A DNA stretch of 64,000 bases, from NCBI RefSeq assembly GCF_001718835.1, contig NZ_CP013444.1, forward strand, positions 1,178,001-1,242,000, written 5' to 3'. Positions 44,001 through 54,012 of the stretch are shown here, piece by piece (positions within the stretch are counted from its first letter, which is position 1; each line of letters opens with the position of its first letter). The stretch comes from Burkholderia cepacia (GTDB lineage Bacteria; Pseudomonadota; Gammaproteobacteria; Burkholderiales; Burkholderiaceae). Position numbers and translations under genes: made by a program. Under the pieces are notes generated by a model, which saw only the letters and a list, made by a program, of their open reading frames with translations, did no database searches and was not told the DNA's origin.

Positions 44001-47000
44001 CCGCAGGCCAGTGGGTGAACAACGACGTGCAGGCCGCGCCGGGCACGACGCCCGGCAACAGCCAGTTCATCGACGGCGGCACGGTCTCGCTGTCGGCGCT
44101 CCAGGGGTCTCAAGCCGCGAGCGGCACCGACATTGCCGATGTGACGGGTTCGATCCTGTTGCAACCGGGCAGTGTGCTCGACGTATCGAGCGGTGGAGAA
44201 ATGCTCGCGAACGGTCAGTTGCTGATGCGGAACGGCGTGCCGGCCGGACGCGGCGGCAGCGTGTCGCTGCGCACGTATGCGGCATCGCCGTTGAAACAGT
44301 TCGGCCATATCGTCGACGGCGGCGCGAACCTGCCCACCGCGCAGCCGTCGGCCGGCACGATCGCGATGGGCGGTACGATTCTGAGCGAAGGTTTTTCGGG
44401 GGGCGGCACGTTGACGCTCGAGGCGCTCGGTTTCAGGATCGGCGGCGATGCGGCGGCAGCGTCGCCGTGGGACGTGTATCTCCCCGAGCGCTTCTTCGCG
44501 CGACAGGGGTTCGGCAAGTATGTGCTGAATGCGTTCTACGACACGATCGTCGCGCCGGGCGCCGCGGTCGGCGTGACGCAATTGAACCGCATCCCGGACG
44601 CGATCGCGCTTCAGCAGGCCGGCACGGGCGCGAACCTGGCGGCGGGCGGCCTGACGACGATCGGCCAGCTCGATGCGTATCACCGGCAGGCGACGAGCCT
44701 CGTGCTGACGGCCGGCAATTACACGTCATGGCTCGGATCGACGACCGGCGCGGCGCCGCCGTCGTATCCGGGTGTGACCGGCGCGGTCACGCTGTCGAGC
44801 GGCGCGTCGATCCATGCGGACGCCGGCGCAAGCATCGGCCTCGGCTCGCCGGCGCAGGTCACGGTGCTCGGCTCGATCGTCGCGCCGGGCGGGGCGATCA
44901 CGCTGAGCGCGGATTCGAAAGGCACCTTTGCGCAGACGGGGCAGTTCGGCGCCGGCTTCATGAGCCCGGGGAAATCGGTCTGGCTGGGCGCGGATGCGTC
45001 GCTCGACGTCTCGGGCACGGCATTGGCCAATCCGCTTGCCGTGCCGGTCAAGCTCGGTGGAGCGACTGTCTTGCCGAATACCGGCAAGGTTCTGCCGGGC
45101 GGTTCGGTGACGCTGTCGAGCGATTCGGGCTACGTCGTTGCACAAGCTGGTTCGACGATCGACGTGTCGGGCGGGTCGGGGAACTTCGACCAGTTGCAGG
45201 CGAACGGCACGATTGCGTCGCAACCGGTGTGGAGCGATGCGGGCGCGATCACGCTGTCGGCGGCGAACGGCCTGTTCGTCGATGCGACGCTCGCGGCGCA
45301 TGCGGGCGCGGCGCAAGCGCGCGGCGGCACGCTGACGATCCTGCCGCATCAGAACGACGGCGCGACCGGCACGGCCCTGGTCGTGCGGCAAGGCGGCACG
45401 CTCGTGCCGGCGGGACTGGCGCCGGGGCAGGACTTCACGTCGGCGCTCGATCCGACGACCGGGTTGCCGATCGGCCAGCCGACGGGCGTCATTCAGTTCG
45501 CCGTCGACCGTCTGAGCGGGTCCGGGATCGCCAACCTGGTGCTCGGCGATGCCGCGTCATTCCCTCCGTCCGGCGTACCGGTGCCGCCGATCGTGTTTGC
45601 CGGTGATGTGACGGTGGCGCTGCCGGAGTCGGTGACGCTGAACACGGGGCGTATCGCGGCCATCGGCATGGGGCAGTTGTCGACGCTGCTGTCGACGCCG
45701 GCGCGCAAGCCGGACGGGACGAGCACGTCGGCCGTCGATGCGTTGCTCGCGCAGCCGCCGCAAGCACCGCTCGGCACGACGGTCGAGATCGACGCGCCGT
45801 ATGTCGCGTTGTCGGGGCCGGCGCTCACGTCGCAGTCGCCCAGGTTCACGCCGGTCGCGACGCTGTCCGATGCGACGCTGAACGTCAACGCGTCGTTCCT
45901 CGACGTGAAGAACCAGGTTCAGTTGAACAATTTCGGTCAGGCGAACTTCACCAGCAGCGGCGATATCCGCCTGGGTTCGACGAACGCCAGCCAGTCCCAG
46001 GCGTCCGGTCTGGCTCCGGGAATCCTCTACACCCCCGGCAACCTGACTTTCAAGGCGGCGGACCTGTATCCGGCGACCGGCGCCACGTTCATCGTCGATG
46101 CGGTCGGCCCGACCGATCCGGCGACAGGCAAGCCGGCGCCGACGACGGTCACGTTCGCGTCGAACGGCGCATCGGGCACGCCGCTGTCGGCCGGCGGCAC
46201 GCTGCTCGTCGATGCGACGAACATCGTGCAGGGCGGCACCGTGCGCGCGCCGTCGGGCACGCTCGTGTTCGGCGTCGGCGATCCGACCAGCAGCGCGACG
46301 CTTGCACAGTTCGCCGGCCTGCCGCTCGTCGCGACCGATTCGGTGACGTTCTCGAACGGCAGCGTGACGTCGGTTTCGAACGGCGGATCGATCATTCCTT
46401 ACGGCACGACGATCGACGGCGTCGAATGGCAGTTCAACCCGGTCGTCGGCACGACGACGACCGACCTGAATGCGCCGCCGGCCAAGTACATCGGCGTGAA
46501 CGGCACCAGCGTCGCGCTCAACAAGGGCGCGACGATCGACCTGTCCGGTGGCGGCGACCTGCAGGCTGCCGAATGGGTGCCGGGCACGGGCGGCACGCGC
46601 GACGTGCTGTCGCAATACAACGTGAGTTACGCGAACGGCAAGGGTGCGACGGCGGTGCCGGTCAACTCCGGTGCCGGCAACGTCTATGCAATCGTGCCGG
46701 GCGCGCAATCGCCCGTCGCCGCGTATGACCCGACGTTCGCGCAAACGCTGCAGCCGTCGACCAATGACAACGGCACGGCGACGACCACGACGGCGACGCT
46801 CGGCGTCGGTCAGGCCGGATTGAACGACCCGATCGGCAAGGCCGTGTACCTGTCCGGCGTGCCGGGCCTGGCGCCTGGCTATTACACGCTGCTGCCGGGC
46901 AAGTACGCGACGCTGCCGGGCGCGTTCCGCGTCACTGTATCGAACACCGCCGGCAACGTCGTGCCGGGCGCGTCGCAGGTGCTGCCGGACGGCACGGTGA

Positions 47001-50000
47001 CGACGGCCGGGTACTTCGCCGATGCGGTGACGGGCGGCCGCAGCGCGACGCCGACGCTGTTCAGCGTGCAGTCCGGGCCGGTGTGGCAGCAGTACTCGCA
47101 ATACATGCTGACGGGGGCGAACGCATACTTCACGAAGCTTGCCGCCGGCAAGGGCAACGTCACACCGCCGCTGCCGGTGGACGGCGGCCAGCTCGTGCTG
47201 GCCGCGACGAAGGCGCTGACGCTCGGCGCGACGCTGAACGCGGCCGCCGGTGCGGGCGGTGCGCCGGCCGAGGTCGACGTCGCGTCGCAGGACATCCAGA
47301 TCACCGGCAACGGCAGTGCGGTGCTGCCGGGCTATCTGCAGATCGGTGGCGATGCGCTGGATTCGCTGAACGCAGGCAGCCTGCTGATCGGCGGCACGCG
47401 CGTCGCGACGACGAAGGGCGTGACGATCACGCCGATCGCGAACAGCGTGGTGGTGTCGAACGATGCGAACTCGTCGCTGAAGGGCCCGGAAATCCTGCTC
47501 GTGACGAAGACCGACACGAGCGGTACGGATTCGAATGCGGCGAACGGCTTGCGTGTCGACGCGGGTGCGTCGATCGTGGCGGCGGGCGACTATCCGGCGG
47601 CGAAAGACCAGCCGATCACGATCGCCGGCGACGGTGCGCTGCTGCGTGTGTCGAACGGTGCAATGGCGCCGCTCACGCGCACCGGTGGCACCGGCACCGG
47701 GTTGTTGACAGTCGGCGCAGGCGCGACGCTGTCGGGTGGCCAGGCGTTGATGCTCGATTCGTCGGGCAACCTGAAGGTCGACCCGACGGCGACGCTGTCC
47801 GGCAAGTCGATCACCGCGGACGGTTCGGCGATCACGTTCACCAATGCGAGCGGCGCGGCCGCGGCGAGCCTGCCGGGCTTCGTGATCGATCAGGCCGGGC
47901 TTGCGCAGCTCGCCAATGCGGATCTCGTCACGCTGCGCAGCTACGGCGCGATGGGCTTCGTCGGCGACGTGAACGCGACGTTCGGCAAGCGCGTCGACCT
48001 GAGCGCGGGCACGTTCACGAGCGACGGCGGCCGCGTGACGCTGAACGGGCAGCAGGTCGCATTCACGAACGAGACGGGGGCGATCGGCAGCGCGGCCGTG
48101 CCGGGCGGCGGCACGCTGACGGTCAACGCGAAGGAGATCGATTTCGGCACGGGCAGCAAGAACGTGAGCGGCTTCGGTTCTGCGACCCTGAACGCGACGG
48201 GCGGCATCGTCGGGCAAGGCACGGGGACGTTCGACTTCGGTTCGCTGCCGGTGACGCTCAATGCGCCCGTGTATTTCGCCGATACGAGTTCCGCGTCGAC
48301 CGTGAAGACGACCGGCGCGCTGACGCTGAACGGCGCGTCCGGCACGGCGCTGACCCGCAACGCGGTCGGCGGCGCGTGGAAGTTCGTCGGCGGTGCCGTG
48401 ACCGACAACGGCGCGGCGATCGCCGCACCGGCCGGCAACGTGAGCCTCGAAGCGACCACCGGCAACCTGACGATCGGCGGCGGGTCGACGGTCAGTTCGG
48501 CCGGCGTGTCGAAGCAGTTCTTCGACGTCACGCAATACGCACCGGCCGGTTCGATCACGCTGACGGCCGACGCGGGCACGGTGGACGTGCAGGCCGGCTC
48601 GACGCTCGATTTTTCTGGCGCGAAGGGCGGCGGCGCGGCGGGCAGCCTGACGTTGTCGGCGCCGAAGCAGGTCGTGAATCTGAACGGCACGATCAAGGGC
48701 GGTGCGACGAACGGCTACGCGGGCGGCTCGCTGTCCCTCGACACGGCGGGTGCGGCCGATCTCGATTCGCTGGCGAAGACGCTCGCGTCGAGCGGCGTGA
48801 ACCAGTCGATTGCGGTTCATACGAAGTCGGGCAACCTGACGCTGTCGGCCGGCAACGCGCTGACCGCACGCTCGGTGGCGCTGACGGCCGACGGCGGCGC
48901 GGGCCGCGCGCCCGACGCCGCGAACGGCAACGTGAACGTGCTGGGCACGATCGACGCATCGGGCAAGGCAGGCGGGCAGATCGACCTGTATGGCCGCAGC
49001 GGCGTCGACGTGGAGGGCACGCTGCTTGCGCGCGGTTCCGATCCGACGCAGCGCGGCGGCAAGGTAAATATCGGCACGAGCGCGGTGTTCGATCCGACGA
49101 TCGTCGATGCGGGCGGCAACGCGATCGCGAACAACGCGACGTACGGTTACGAGAATTTCCTGCGCGCGAACGCGGGCGCGATCACGCTGGGCGCGAATGC
49201 ACTGATCGACGTATCGGGCGGGACGGCCGGCGGGTTGTCGGGCGGCACCGTGAATTTCCGCGCGCCGCTGCTGATCGACAACGGCGTGAAGGTCAGCCTG
49301 CCGGATGCGTTCAACGACGGCAAGGGCATTGCCGGGTCGCGCGCGACGACGCTCGAGGCGTATGCGACATGGAGCACGACCGACGCGACGTCGGGCGCGC
49401 AGCACTTCGACGGCATCGTCGATCCGGCGGGCTGGTACGACCGCAGTGGACATTTGCTGGCCGGCACATTTACCGCGCAGGCCACGTCCGGCACGCCCGC
49501 GACGTTCTCGTTCACGCCCGACGGCACGGGCGGCGGCACCGTGACGAACCAGGCGACGGGCGCGACGGCCAGGGTGACGCAGGCGCAGTTGCAGGGCGGC
49601 GTCACCGATCAACTCCTGCCGGGCTTCGGCGGGCTCGACAACATGTATTTCGCCCCGGCGACGGGCGTGGCGAACGCGGATCATCAGAGCTTCTACGGCT
49701 ATCTGGCGGGCGGCGCGACCGCGACGACGCCGGGCACGCTGATGGGGTTCGTGCAGAACGGGCTCGGCGCGACGGCGAATCCGTTCGCCGGAAAGAACGT
49801 GGCGAACGCGCGCGTCGTGCCGGGCATCGAGCTCGACAACCCGAGCGCCGCGATCAACGGCGGCGACATCCAGGTGCTGACCAACTGGAACCTCGGCGCG
49901 GGCACGTCGCCGACGAATCTCGCTTATCGCTACCAGGGCGAGGCGCCGATCGTGACGCTGCGCGCCGGGAACGACGTGAAGGTCAAGGCGAGCCTGACGG

Positions 50001-53000
50001 ACGGGTTCTTCCAGATCGCGAACCCGCTGGGCGGCGGGGGGACGATTCCGGTGCCGCCGTTGTCGACCCTCAGCGCAACGCAGACGCTTTACACGATGCC
50101 CTCGGGCGTCCTGGGGGAGCTCTACCATCTCGGGCTCAATTATTTCGGCGAAAGCGGATATAGTGCGAATCACAATCTGGCATTCGGGCCGGGGCAGCCT
50201 ACAGGCGGGACGCCAGACGAGATTGCCGAGTACTACGCGTTGTATTCGGCATACGCGAGCTATCTGACGGAGCAAGCCACCTCGCTGAGCTCGTTGCTGG
50301 GACAGAACCCGCACTCGTCCACCGCCGACATCATTTCGTCGATGCGCGGCAACGGAATGCAGCCCGGACAACCGGTCGCGCCGGTTGCGCCGTCGGCGGC
50401 GGAACAGGCCGCCAATCCGGCGTCCTATCTGCTCTATCTGAATCAGTACAGAACCTACCTGACTGCGACCGCGCAGTATTACGTGCAACATGGCATCGTG
50501 ATGGCGCCGCATGCGGATACCGTGACGCCGCCGGCTGTACAGCCCGTTGCCGTGATCGCGACGACGACGATCGACTTGCCGGCGGTGACCGACAATACGC
50601 CTTCGCCCGTCCCGGTGGCGGGCAATCCGATTCCGCTGTTGTCGGCGTCCTTGGCGGGAGGCGCGAGCAGTTCCTTCCGCGTGGTGGCGGGCGCGGATGT
50701 CGGGAGCACGAACCCCCTTGCGCTGCGGCCGCCTTTGCCTTCGGACGCGACGACGCATAGTGGGAGCGTGACGCTTGGCGCGCATACGACCTATGTGGAT
50801 GCGAGTGGATTGGCGTTGCTTGCGCCGACGATGATTCGAACCGGCATGGGGGCGATCGATGTCGCCGCCGCGAACGACGTCGCACTGTTCGATGCGACCG
50901 AGACGCCGAAGAACGACCCGAATTCGATGATCGTTCCCGGGGTGATCTACACGGCGGGCGCGCCCGCTGCGGGGGCACCCGCCGTGGGCACCGGCATCAC
51001 GATCCTGCATCCGCAAACGTCGGGAAATCCGGACATTTTGATTACCCCGACCGTCAACCCGGATTCCGCGGGCGACATCACGATTCGCGCACAGGGAGAC
51101 ATTGCCGGCGCCGAACGTCTGGTGGACGCGACGGGCGCCGTAACGGGGCAGCAAGGCAAGGACTTCAGCCAGTACTGGTGGCAGTGGATGCAGATCGGCA
51201 ATCCGACGGGAACCGTTGGCGCGACCAATCCTGTCACCCAGGTCGTTCGAACGTCGATCAACTTCGGCGAGTTCGATCAGGGCGTGATGAGCGCTGGCGG
51301 AAACGTATCCGTGTCGGCTGGCGGGAATATTGCCGACCTGTCGGTGTCGCTGCCGACGACGTGGTACCTGACCGGCACCAATACCGACACCCCCACGATC
51401 AATACGGTCGGCGGCGGCAACCTGACCGTGCATGCCGGGGGGGACATTCTGAGTGGCGATTATTTCGTCGCGAAGGGCGCGGGGACGATATCGGCTGGCG
51501 GGAGCATCGGATCGGATATCGCGGTGCCTTCGAATTTCATCGGACGGCCGCCCACGGTGGTGGATACGCTGCTGGCGACGCAGGATGGCGTGCTGGACGT
51601 CAACGCGCGCCAGGGCGTCAGCATCGGGCGCGTGTTCAATCCGTCGTATGTGCAGGGCAATGCGTTGTTGAACGCGTATCGTCAGCAGGCGGACATGCAG
51701 GGGTACTCGACGACGTCCGCCGTCAACGTGGCGTCGACGACCGGCGACGTGGCACTCGGCACGCTCACCGCAGGCGTGATTGGCGGAGACGCGACTTTCA
51801 CGGCGACGCCGGGGATGAACGACCTGTCGTTCGTCTTGCCCGCGTCGGTGAATCTGACCGCGTTCACCGGCGGCATCACGGTGGCGGCCAGCGGCGCACT
51901 CTACCCGTCGCCGTCGGGCAATCTGAATCTGATCGCAGACCGGTCGGTGAATCTGTCGAGCGAGCGCGGAATGGGTTCGGACGGGCCGGTATTCGGCCTG
52001 CTCGACGTCGACCCGTTGGCGATGCCGTCGGCGGCGAGGCCGTATGTCTTCGTCGCGAACCCGAACGATGCGTCGGGGGCGGCGCATGCTTCCGTCGCGC
52101 TGCACGGCGACGATACCGTTCCGGCGCGAATCTATAGCCTGAACGGAAATATTGTCGACGGCACGTTGCTGACGACGGGGGCCAGTGCCGGCTTTTACGG
52201 CAGTCTGGTGCCTGTCGCGATCGACAAGCCGGCGCTGATCCAGGCCGGACAGGACATCGTCAACTTGTCGTTCACTGGTCAGAACCTGCGCAAGTCGGAT
52301 GTCACGCGTATCGTGGCGGGACGTGACATCTACGACACGCCGCTGGTGCACGACGTCAACGCGATCGTGCCGGTACTGGCGCTTGGCGGCCCCGGGACGT
52401 TCGACATCGAGGCAGGCAGGAACATCGGTCCGCTGACGAGTCAGGCACAGGCCTATGCAAGCCTCGGCGGACCGAAGGTTGTCGGGCTTCAGACGGGAAT
52501 CAACGCTGTCGGCAACGCAAACAACCCGTATCTGCCGCATGAGAGCGCGAACGTCAACGTGTTGTTCGGCGTCGGCCCGGGCATCGACACGGCGGCGTTT
52601 GTCTCGACGTACATCGATCCGGCGAGGTCGGTGGCGGGCGTGCCCAGCACGGCGCCCGCGCTGGTCGCATTCATGGAGCAGTACGAGGCGGGTCTCACGG
52701 TCGACACGGGGCTCGTCAACGGCCAGCCGGCCATCCGGCCGCTGAGCGTGGCGGACGCGTGGACGAAGTTCAAGGCGCTGCCGCAGCACGTCCAGCAACT
52801 CTTTGCGGAACAGGTGTTGTTCAGCGTACTGACGCGAGTCGGCGAGGATTACAACAATTCTGCCAGTCCGTATTTCCAGAAATACGCACGGGGATACGAG
52901 GCGATCAACACGCTGTTCCCGGCTTCGTACGGCTATACCGCGAACAATCTCGGTGGCGGAAGCAATGGCGCGAACAAGGTGAGCGACACGGGCGATCTCG

Positions 53001-53863
53001 ATATCCGCAGCACGACGATCCAGACGCAGCAGGGCGGCGACGTGACGATACTCGGGCCGGGCGGGCAGGCGCTCGTCGGCAGTACGACAGCGCCGCCGCA
53101 GATCGTCGACGCGCAAGGCAACGTGGTCGCGGGACCGGGGAAGATGGGCATTCTCACGCTCGAGAAAGGCAATGTCGACATCTTCACGGACCAGAGCGTG
53201 CTGCTCGCACAGAGCCGGATCTTTACCGAGCAAGGCGGCGACATGACGATCTGGAGCTCGAACGGCGACATCAACGCGGGCAAGGGCGCGAAGACGTCGG
53301 CCGACACGCCGGCGCCACAGTATGTTTGCGATGCGAACCATTACTGTACGGTCGATGCGCGCGGACAGGTGACGGGCGCCGGCATCGCCACGCTGCAGAG
53401 CGTGCCGGGCGTGCCGCCGGGCACGATCAACCTGATCGCACCGCGCGGCACCGTCGATGCGGGCGATGCGGGTATTCGCGCGGGCAACCTCAACGTTGCT
53501 GCTTTGCGTGTGGTGAACGCCGACAACATCCAGGTGACGGGCAAGGCGACCGGTATTCCGCTCGTGCAGGCAGTGAACAGCGGCGCGCTGACCGCGGCCA
53601 GCGCGGCGGCGTCGGCCGCGACCCAGGTCGCGCAGGACATCGCGAAGAACAACGCGTCCGGTGGTTCGACGCGTCGCTGGACGATCTCGGTGCAGGTCGA
53701 GGGGTTCGGCGATGCGGGCGACGATGGGTCGAAGAAGCGCAAGCGCGAGCAGATCGGCTATGACGCATTGAACGCGGTGTCGATTCTCGGCTTCGGGCAG
53801 CCGGGGCCGGCGCAGCAGGCGGCGTTGACGGCGCAGGAGCGGGCGAGGTTGGGGAAGATCTGA
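41060..53863 (+). CDS. Giant filamentous-haemagglutinin-type exoprotein (4267 aa)
   Basis: An extended signal peptide (residues 1-46, ending AAGVTAHAQA) leads into a TPS/haemagglutination-activity domain at about 135-310. The typical segment YVINRNGVLFGAGSQVNVHS is near 230. A long Gly/Ala/Thr/Ser-rich beta-helix-like body with many AGG..TLSA and GASIDVSG-type turns follows. The last kilobase-sized region (about 3200-4230) looks like the DUF3739 C-terminus found on such proteins. The mature chain appears nearly Cys-free except CDANHYC near 4090. No TpsB/FhaC transporter gene is in the window. It is likely a secreted or surface adhesin. The gene fills 20% of the window in one uninterrupted frame. 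Confidence 0.88.
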   Translation: MAARARAVRQHDPIRSRSVLRSDLRPLCRSVAVMLAAGVTAHAQAAGIVNLGQASARAAGGGAGGAGGLAGVPNLGVSPQQALQASQPSIRNLGYAAHAIAAQIAAQQNAAAAAAKLPSAVPNGLAPGGLQVAAGATNDPNNPVLWFNANAPQQSVDANGHVNVDVKQTGQNAVLTWETMNVGRQTTLNFDQSGGTQTNGANNWAVLNRINDPSGRPSQILGNLTAQGAVYVINRNGVLFGAGSQVNVHSLVASSLNLLNMNNYNQAMVNKVPVVTGSLAQDAAGIVASNQQFLSLPAGTTGGLAYPESGSSTGVNGDGRIPNEVLGLGNQVNLASASQYQPWGDVAIEQGASIITHANGNVSDGGFVLVAAPNVTNAGSISATSGQVVLAAGVGVSLRPNSGIRGNPQVLLPELSGQITLLGPNGQATDITPAGTLTNTGIVQAARGNVNLLGSRVAQNGVVGVTTSVNTPGTITISTVDEYFANNPAGGAYLGRPIATYDAIGGGGDTHRAGLLSFGPGSVTTVLPDNNGQTATSTPGTTFTPGGIAMTAGSVWFHGGSLIEAPGSAVSVAALTPSTSLSKAPPGQTAVPGRIYVDDGATIDVSGLANVQAPISQTLVTIDRIGQNELADSPLLRNSFLFGLKGVVVDSTLTGTRSDGVQWVGSPILNLSGYVNLIPRTVDQLLTNGGTITLSGNEVMTAAGSSMNLNGGYVHYNGGMVNTTRLVDANGAIVPIGQASPYERYVGIAGQFTESHPRWGVTKSWFNPLQTGGTYQSDYIVGGNAGTLDLFASQALVLDGDISAQAFGGAKQMQGNSLPSGGTFNLGADPKLGGTALVNLTSNNHDTASGTAGLVVLQDNAPRLDEVAPGFSIGTPLDTKTLQALPATDPRNVLSTTVVPVAKLNNGGFANLNVTEDKDAGKGITVAQGTQLNLQPGGSISLGSVAVGADIDVAGRLSAPSGSISITSGGNVVVGPQAINAAGQWVNNDVQAAPGTTPGNSQFIDGGTVSLSALQGSQAASGTDIADVTGSILLQPGSVLDVSSGGEMLANGQLLMRNGVPAGRGGSVSLRTYAASPLKQFGHIVDGGANLPTAQPSAGTIAMGGTILSEGFSGGGTLTLEALGFRIGGDAAAASPWDVYLPERFFARQGFGKYVLNAFYDTIVAPGAAVGVTQLNRIPDAIALQQAGTGANLAAGGLTTIGQLDAYHRQATSLVLTAGNYTSWLGSTTGAAPPSYPGVTGAVTLSSGASIHADAGASIGLGSPAQVTVLGSIVAPGGAITLSADSKGTFAQTGQFGAGFMSPGKSVWLGADASLDVSGTALANPLAVPVKLGGATVLPNTGKVLPGGSVTLSSDSGYVVAQAGSTIDVSGGSGNFDQLQANGTIASQPVWSDAGAITLSAANGLFVDATLAAHAGAAQARGGTLTILPHQNDGATGTALVVRQGGTLVPAGLAPGQDFTSALDPTTGLPIGQPTGVIQFAVDRLSGSGIANLVLGDAASFPPSGVPVPPIVFAGDVTVALPESVTLNTGRIAAIGMGQLSTLLSTPARKPDGTSTSAVDALLAQPPQAPLGTTVEIDAPYVALSGPALTSQSPRFTPVATLSDATLNVNASFLDVKNQVQLNNFGQANFTSSGDIRLGSTNASQSQASGLAPGILYTPGNLTFKAADLYPATGATFIVDAVGPTDPATGKPAPTTVTFASNGASGTPLSAGGTLLVDATNIVQGGTVRAPSGTLVFGVGDPTSSATLAQFAGLPLVATDSVTFSNGSVTSVSNGGSIIPYGTTIDGVEWQFNPVVGTTTTDLNAPPAKYIGVNGTSVALNKGATIDLSGGGDLQAAEWVPGTGGTRDVLSQYNVSYANGKGATAVPVNSGAGNVYAIVPGAQSPVAAYDPTFAQTLQPSTNDNGTATTTTATLGVGQAGLNDPIGKAVYLSGVPGLAPGYYTLLPGKYATLPGAFRVTVSNTAGNVVPGASQVLPDGTVTTAGYFADAVTGGRSATPTLFSVQSGPVWQQYSQYMLTGANAYFTKLAAGKGNVTPPLPVDGGQLVLAATKALTLGATLNAAAGAGGAPAEVDVASQDIQITGNGSAVLPGYLQIGGDALDSLNAGSLLIGGTRVATTKGVTITPIANSVVVSNDANSSLKGPEILLVTKTDTSGTDSNAANGLRVDAGASIVAAGDYPAAKDQPITIAGDGALLRVSNGAMAPLTRTGGTGTGLLTVGAGATLSGGQALMLDSSGNLKVDPTATLSGKSITADGSAITFTNASGAAAASLPGFVIDQAGLAQLANADLVTLRSYGAMGFVGDVNATFGKRVDLSAGTFTSDGGRVTLNGQQVAFTNETGAIGSAAVPGGGTLTVNAKEIDFGTGSKNVSGFGSATLNATGGIVGQGTGTFDFGSLPVTLNAPVYFADTSSASTVKTTGALTLNGASGTALTRNAVGGAWKFVGGAVTDNGAAIAAPAGNVSLEATTGNLTIGGGSTVSSAGVSKQFFDVTQYAPAGSITLTADAGTVDVQAGSTLDFSGAKGGGAAGSLTLSAPKQVVNLNGTIKGGATNGYAGGSLSLDTAGAADLDSLAKTLASSGVNQSIAVHTKSGNLTLSAGNALTARSVALTADGGAGRAPDAANGNVNVLGTIDASGKAGGQIDLYGRSGVDVEGTLLARGSDPTQRGGKVNIGTSAVFDPTIVDAGGNAIANNATYGYENFLRANAGAITLGANALIDVSGGTAGGLSGGTVNFRAPLLIDNGVKVSLPDAFNDGKGIAGSRATTLEAYATWSTTDATSGAQHFDGIVDPAGWYDRSGHLLAGTFTAQATSGTPATFSFTPDGTGGGTVTNQATGATARVTQAQLQGGVTDQLLPGFGGLDNMYFAPATGVANADHQSFYGYLAGGATATTPGTLMGFVQNGLGATANPFAGKNVANARVVPGIELDNPSAAINGGDIQVLTNWNLGAGTSPTNLAYRYQGEAPIVTLRAGNDVKVKASLTDGFFQIANPLGGGGTIPVPPLSTLSATQTLYTMPSGVLGELYHLGLNYFGESGYSANHNLAFGPGQPTGGTPDEIAEYYALYSAYASYLTEQATSLSSLLGQNPHSSTADIISSMRGNGMQPGQPVAPVAPSAAEQAANPASYLLYLNQYRTYLTATAQYYVQHGIVMAPHADTVTPPAVQPVAVIATTTIDLPAVTDNTPSPVPVAGNPIPLLSASLAGGASSSFRVVAGADVGSTNPLALRPPLPSDATTHSGSVTLGAHTTYVDASGLALLAPTMIRTGMGAIDVAAANDVALFDATETPKNDPNSMIVPGVIYTAGAPAAGAPAVGTGITILHPQTSGNPDILITPTVNPDSAGDITIRAQGDIAGAERLVDATGAVTGQQGKDFSQYWWQWMQIGNPTGTVGATNPVTQVVRTSINFGEFDQGVMSAGGNVSVSAGGNIADLSVSLPTTWYLTGTNTDTPTINTVGGGNLTVHAGGDILSGDYFVAKGAGTISAGGSIGSDIAVPSNFIGRPPTVVDTLLATQDGVLDVNARQGVSIGRVFNPSYVQGNALLNAYRQQADMQGYSTTSAVNVASTTGDVALGTLTAGVIGGDATFTATPGMNDLSFVLPASVNLTAFTGGITVAASGALYPSPSGNLNLIADRSVNLSSERGMGSDGPVFGLLDVDPLAMPSAARPYVFVANPNDASGAAHASVALHGDDTVPARIYSLNGNIVDGTLLTTGASAGFYGSLVPVAIDKPALIQAGQDIVNLSFTGQNLRKSDVTRIVAGRDIYDTPLVHDVNAIVPVLALGGPGTFDIEAGRNIGPLTSQAQAYASLGGPKVVGLQTGINAVGNANNPYLPHESANVNVLFGVGPGIDTAAFVSTYIDPARSVAGVPSTAPALVAFMEQYEAGLTVDTGLVNGQPAIRPLSVADAWTKFKALPQHVQQLFAEQVLFSVLTRVGEDYNNSASPYFQKYARGYEAINTLFPASYGYTANNLGGGSNGANKVSDTGDLDIRSTTIQTQQGGDVTILGPGGQALVGSTTAPPQIVDAQGNVVAGPGKMGILTLEKGNVDIFTDQSVLLAQSRIFTEQGGDMTIWSSNGDINAGKGAKTSADTPAPQYVCDANHYCTVDARGQVTGAGIATLQSVPGVPPGTINLIAPRGTVDAGDAGIRAGNLNVAALRVVNADNIQVTGKATGIPLVQAVNSGALTAASAAASAATQVAQDIAKNNASGGSTRRWTISVQVEGFGDAGDDGSKKRKREQIGYDALNAVSILGFGQPGPAQQAALTAQERARLGKI

Positions 53864-53883
53864 GCTGAACGGGAAGCGTGTGG

Positions 53884-53919
53884 CGGGCCGCCGGTGTGAT
53901 TGGCGGCCCGTGTCTTCTT
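53884..53919 (+). terminator. Terminator-like hairpin after the exoprotein gene
   Basis: A perfect 9-bp stem (CGGGCCGCC/GGCGGCCCG) with loop GGTGTGATT is followed by TGTCTTCTT. It lies 21 bases after the exoprotein stop. The tail is T-rich but interrupted, so efficiency is uncertain. Confidence 0.6.
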
Positions 53920-54012
53920 GGGATGATGAAACGTCGACAGGTGCCGAGCGCGCCGCGACCCTGGACCGGAGCACGGCGCCGAAGCAGACAAGCGGGGCGG
54001 GCCCGTTTGCTG

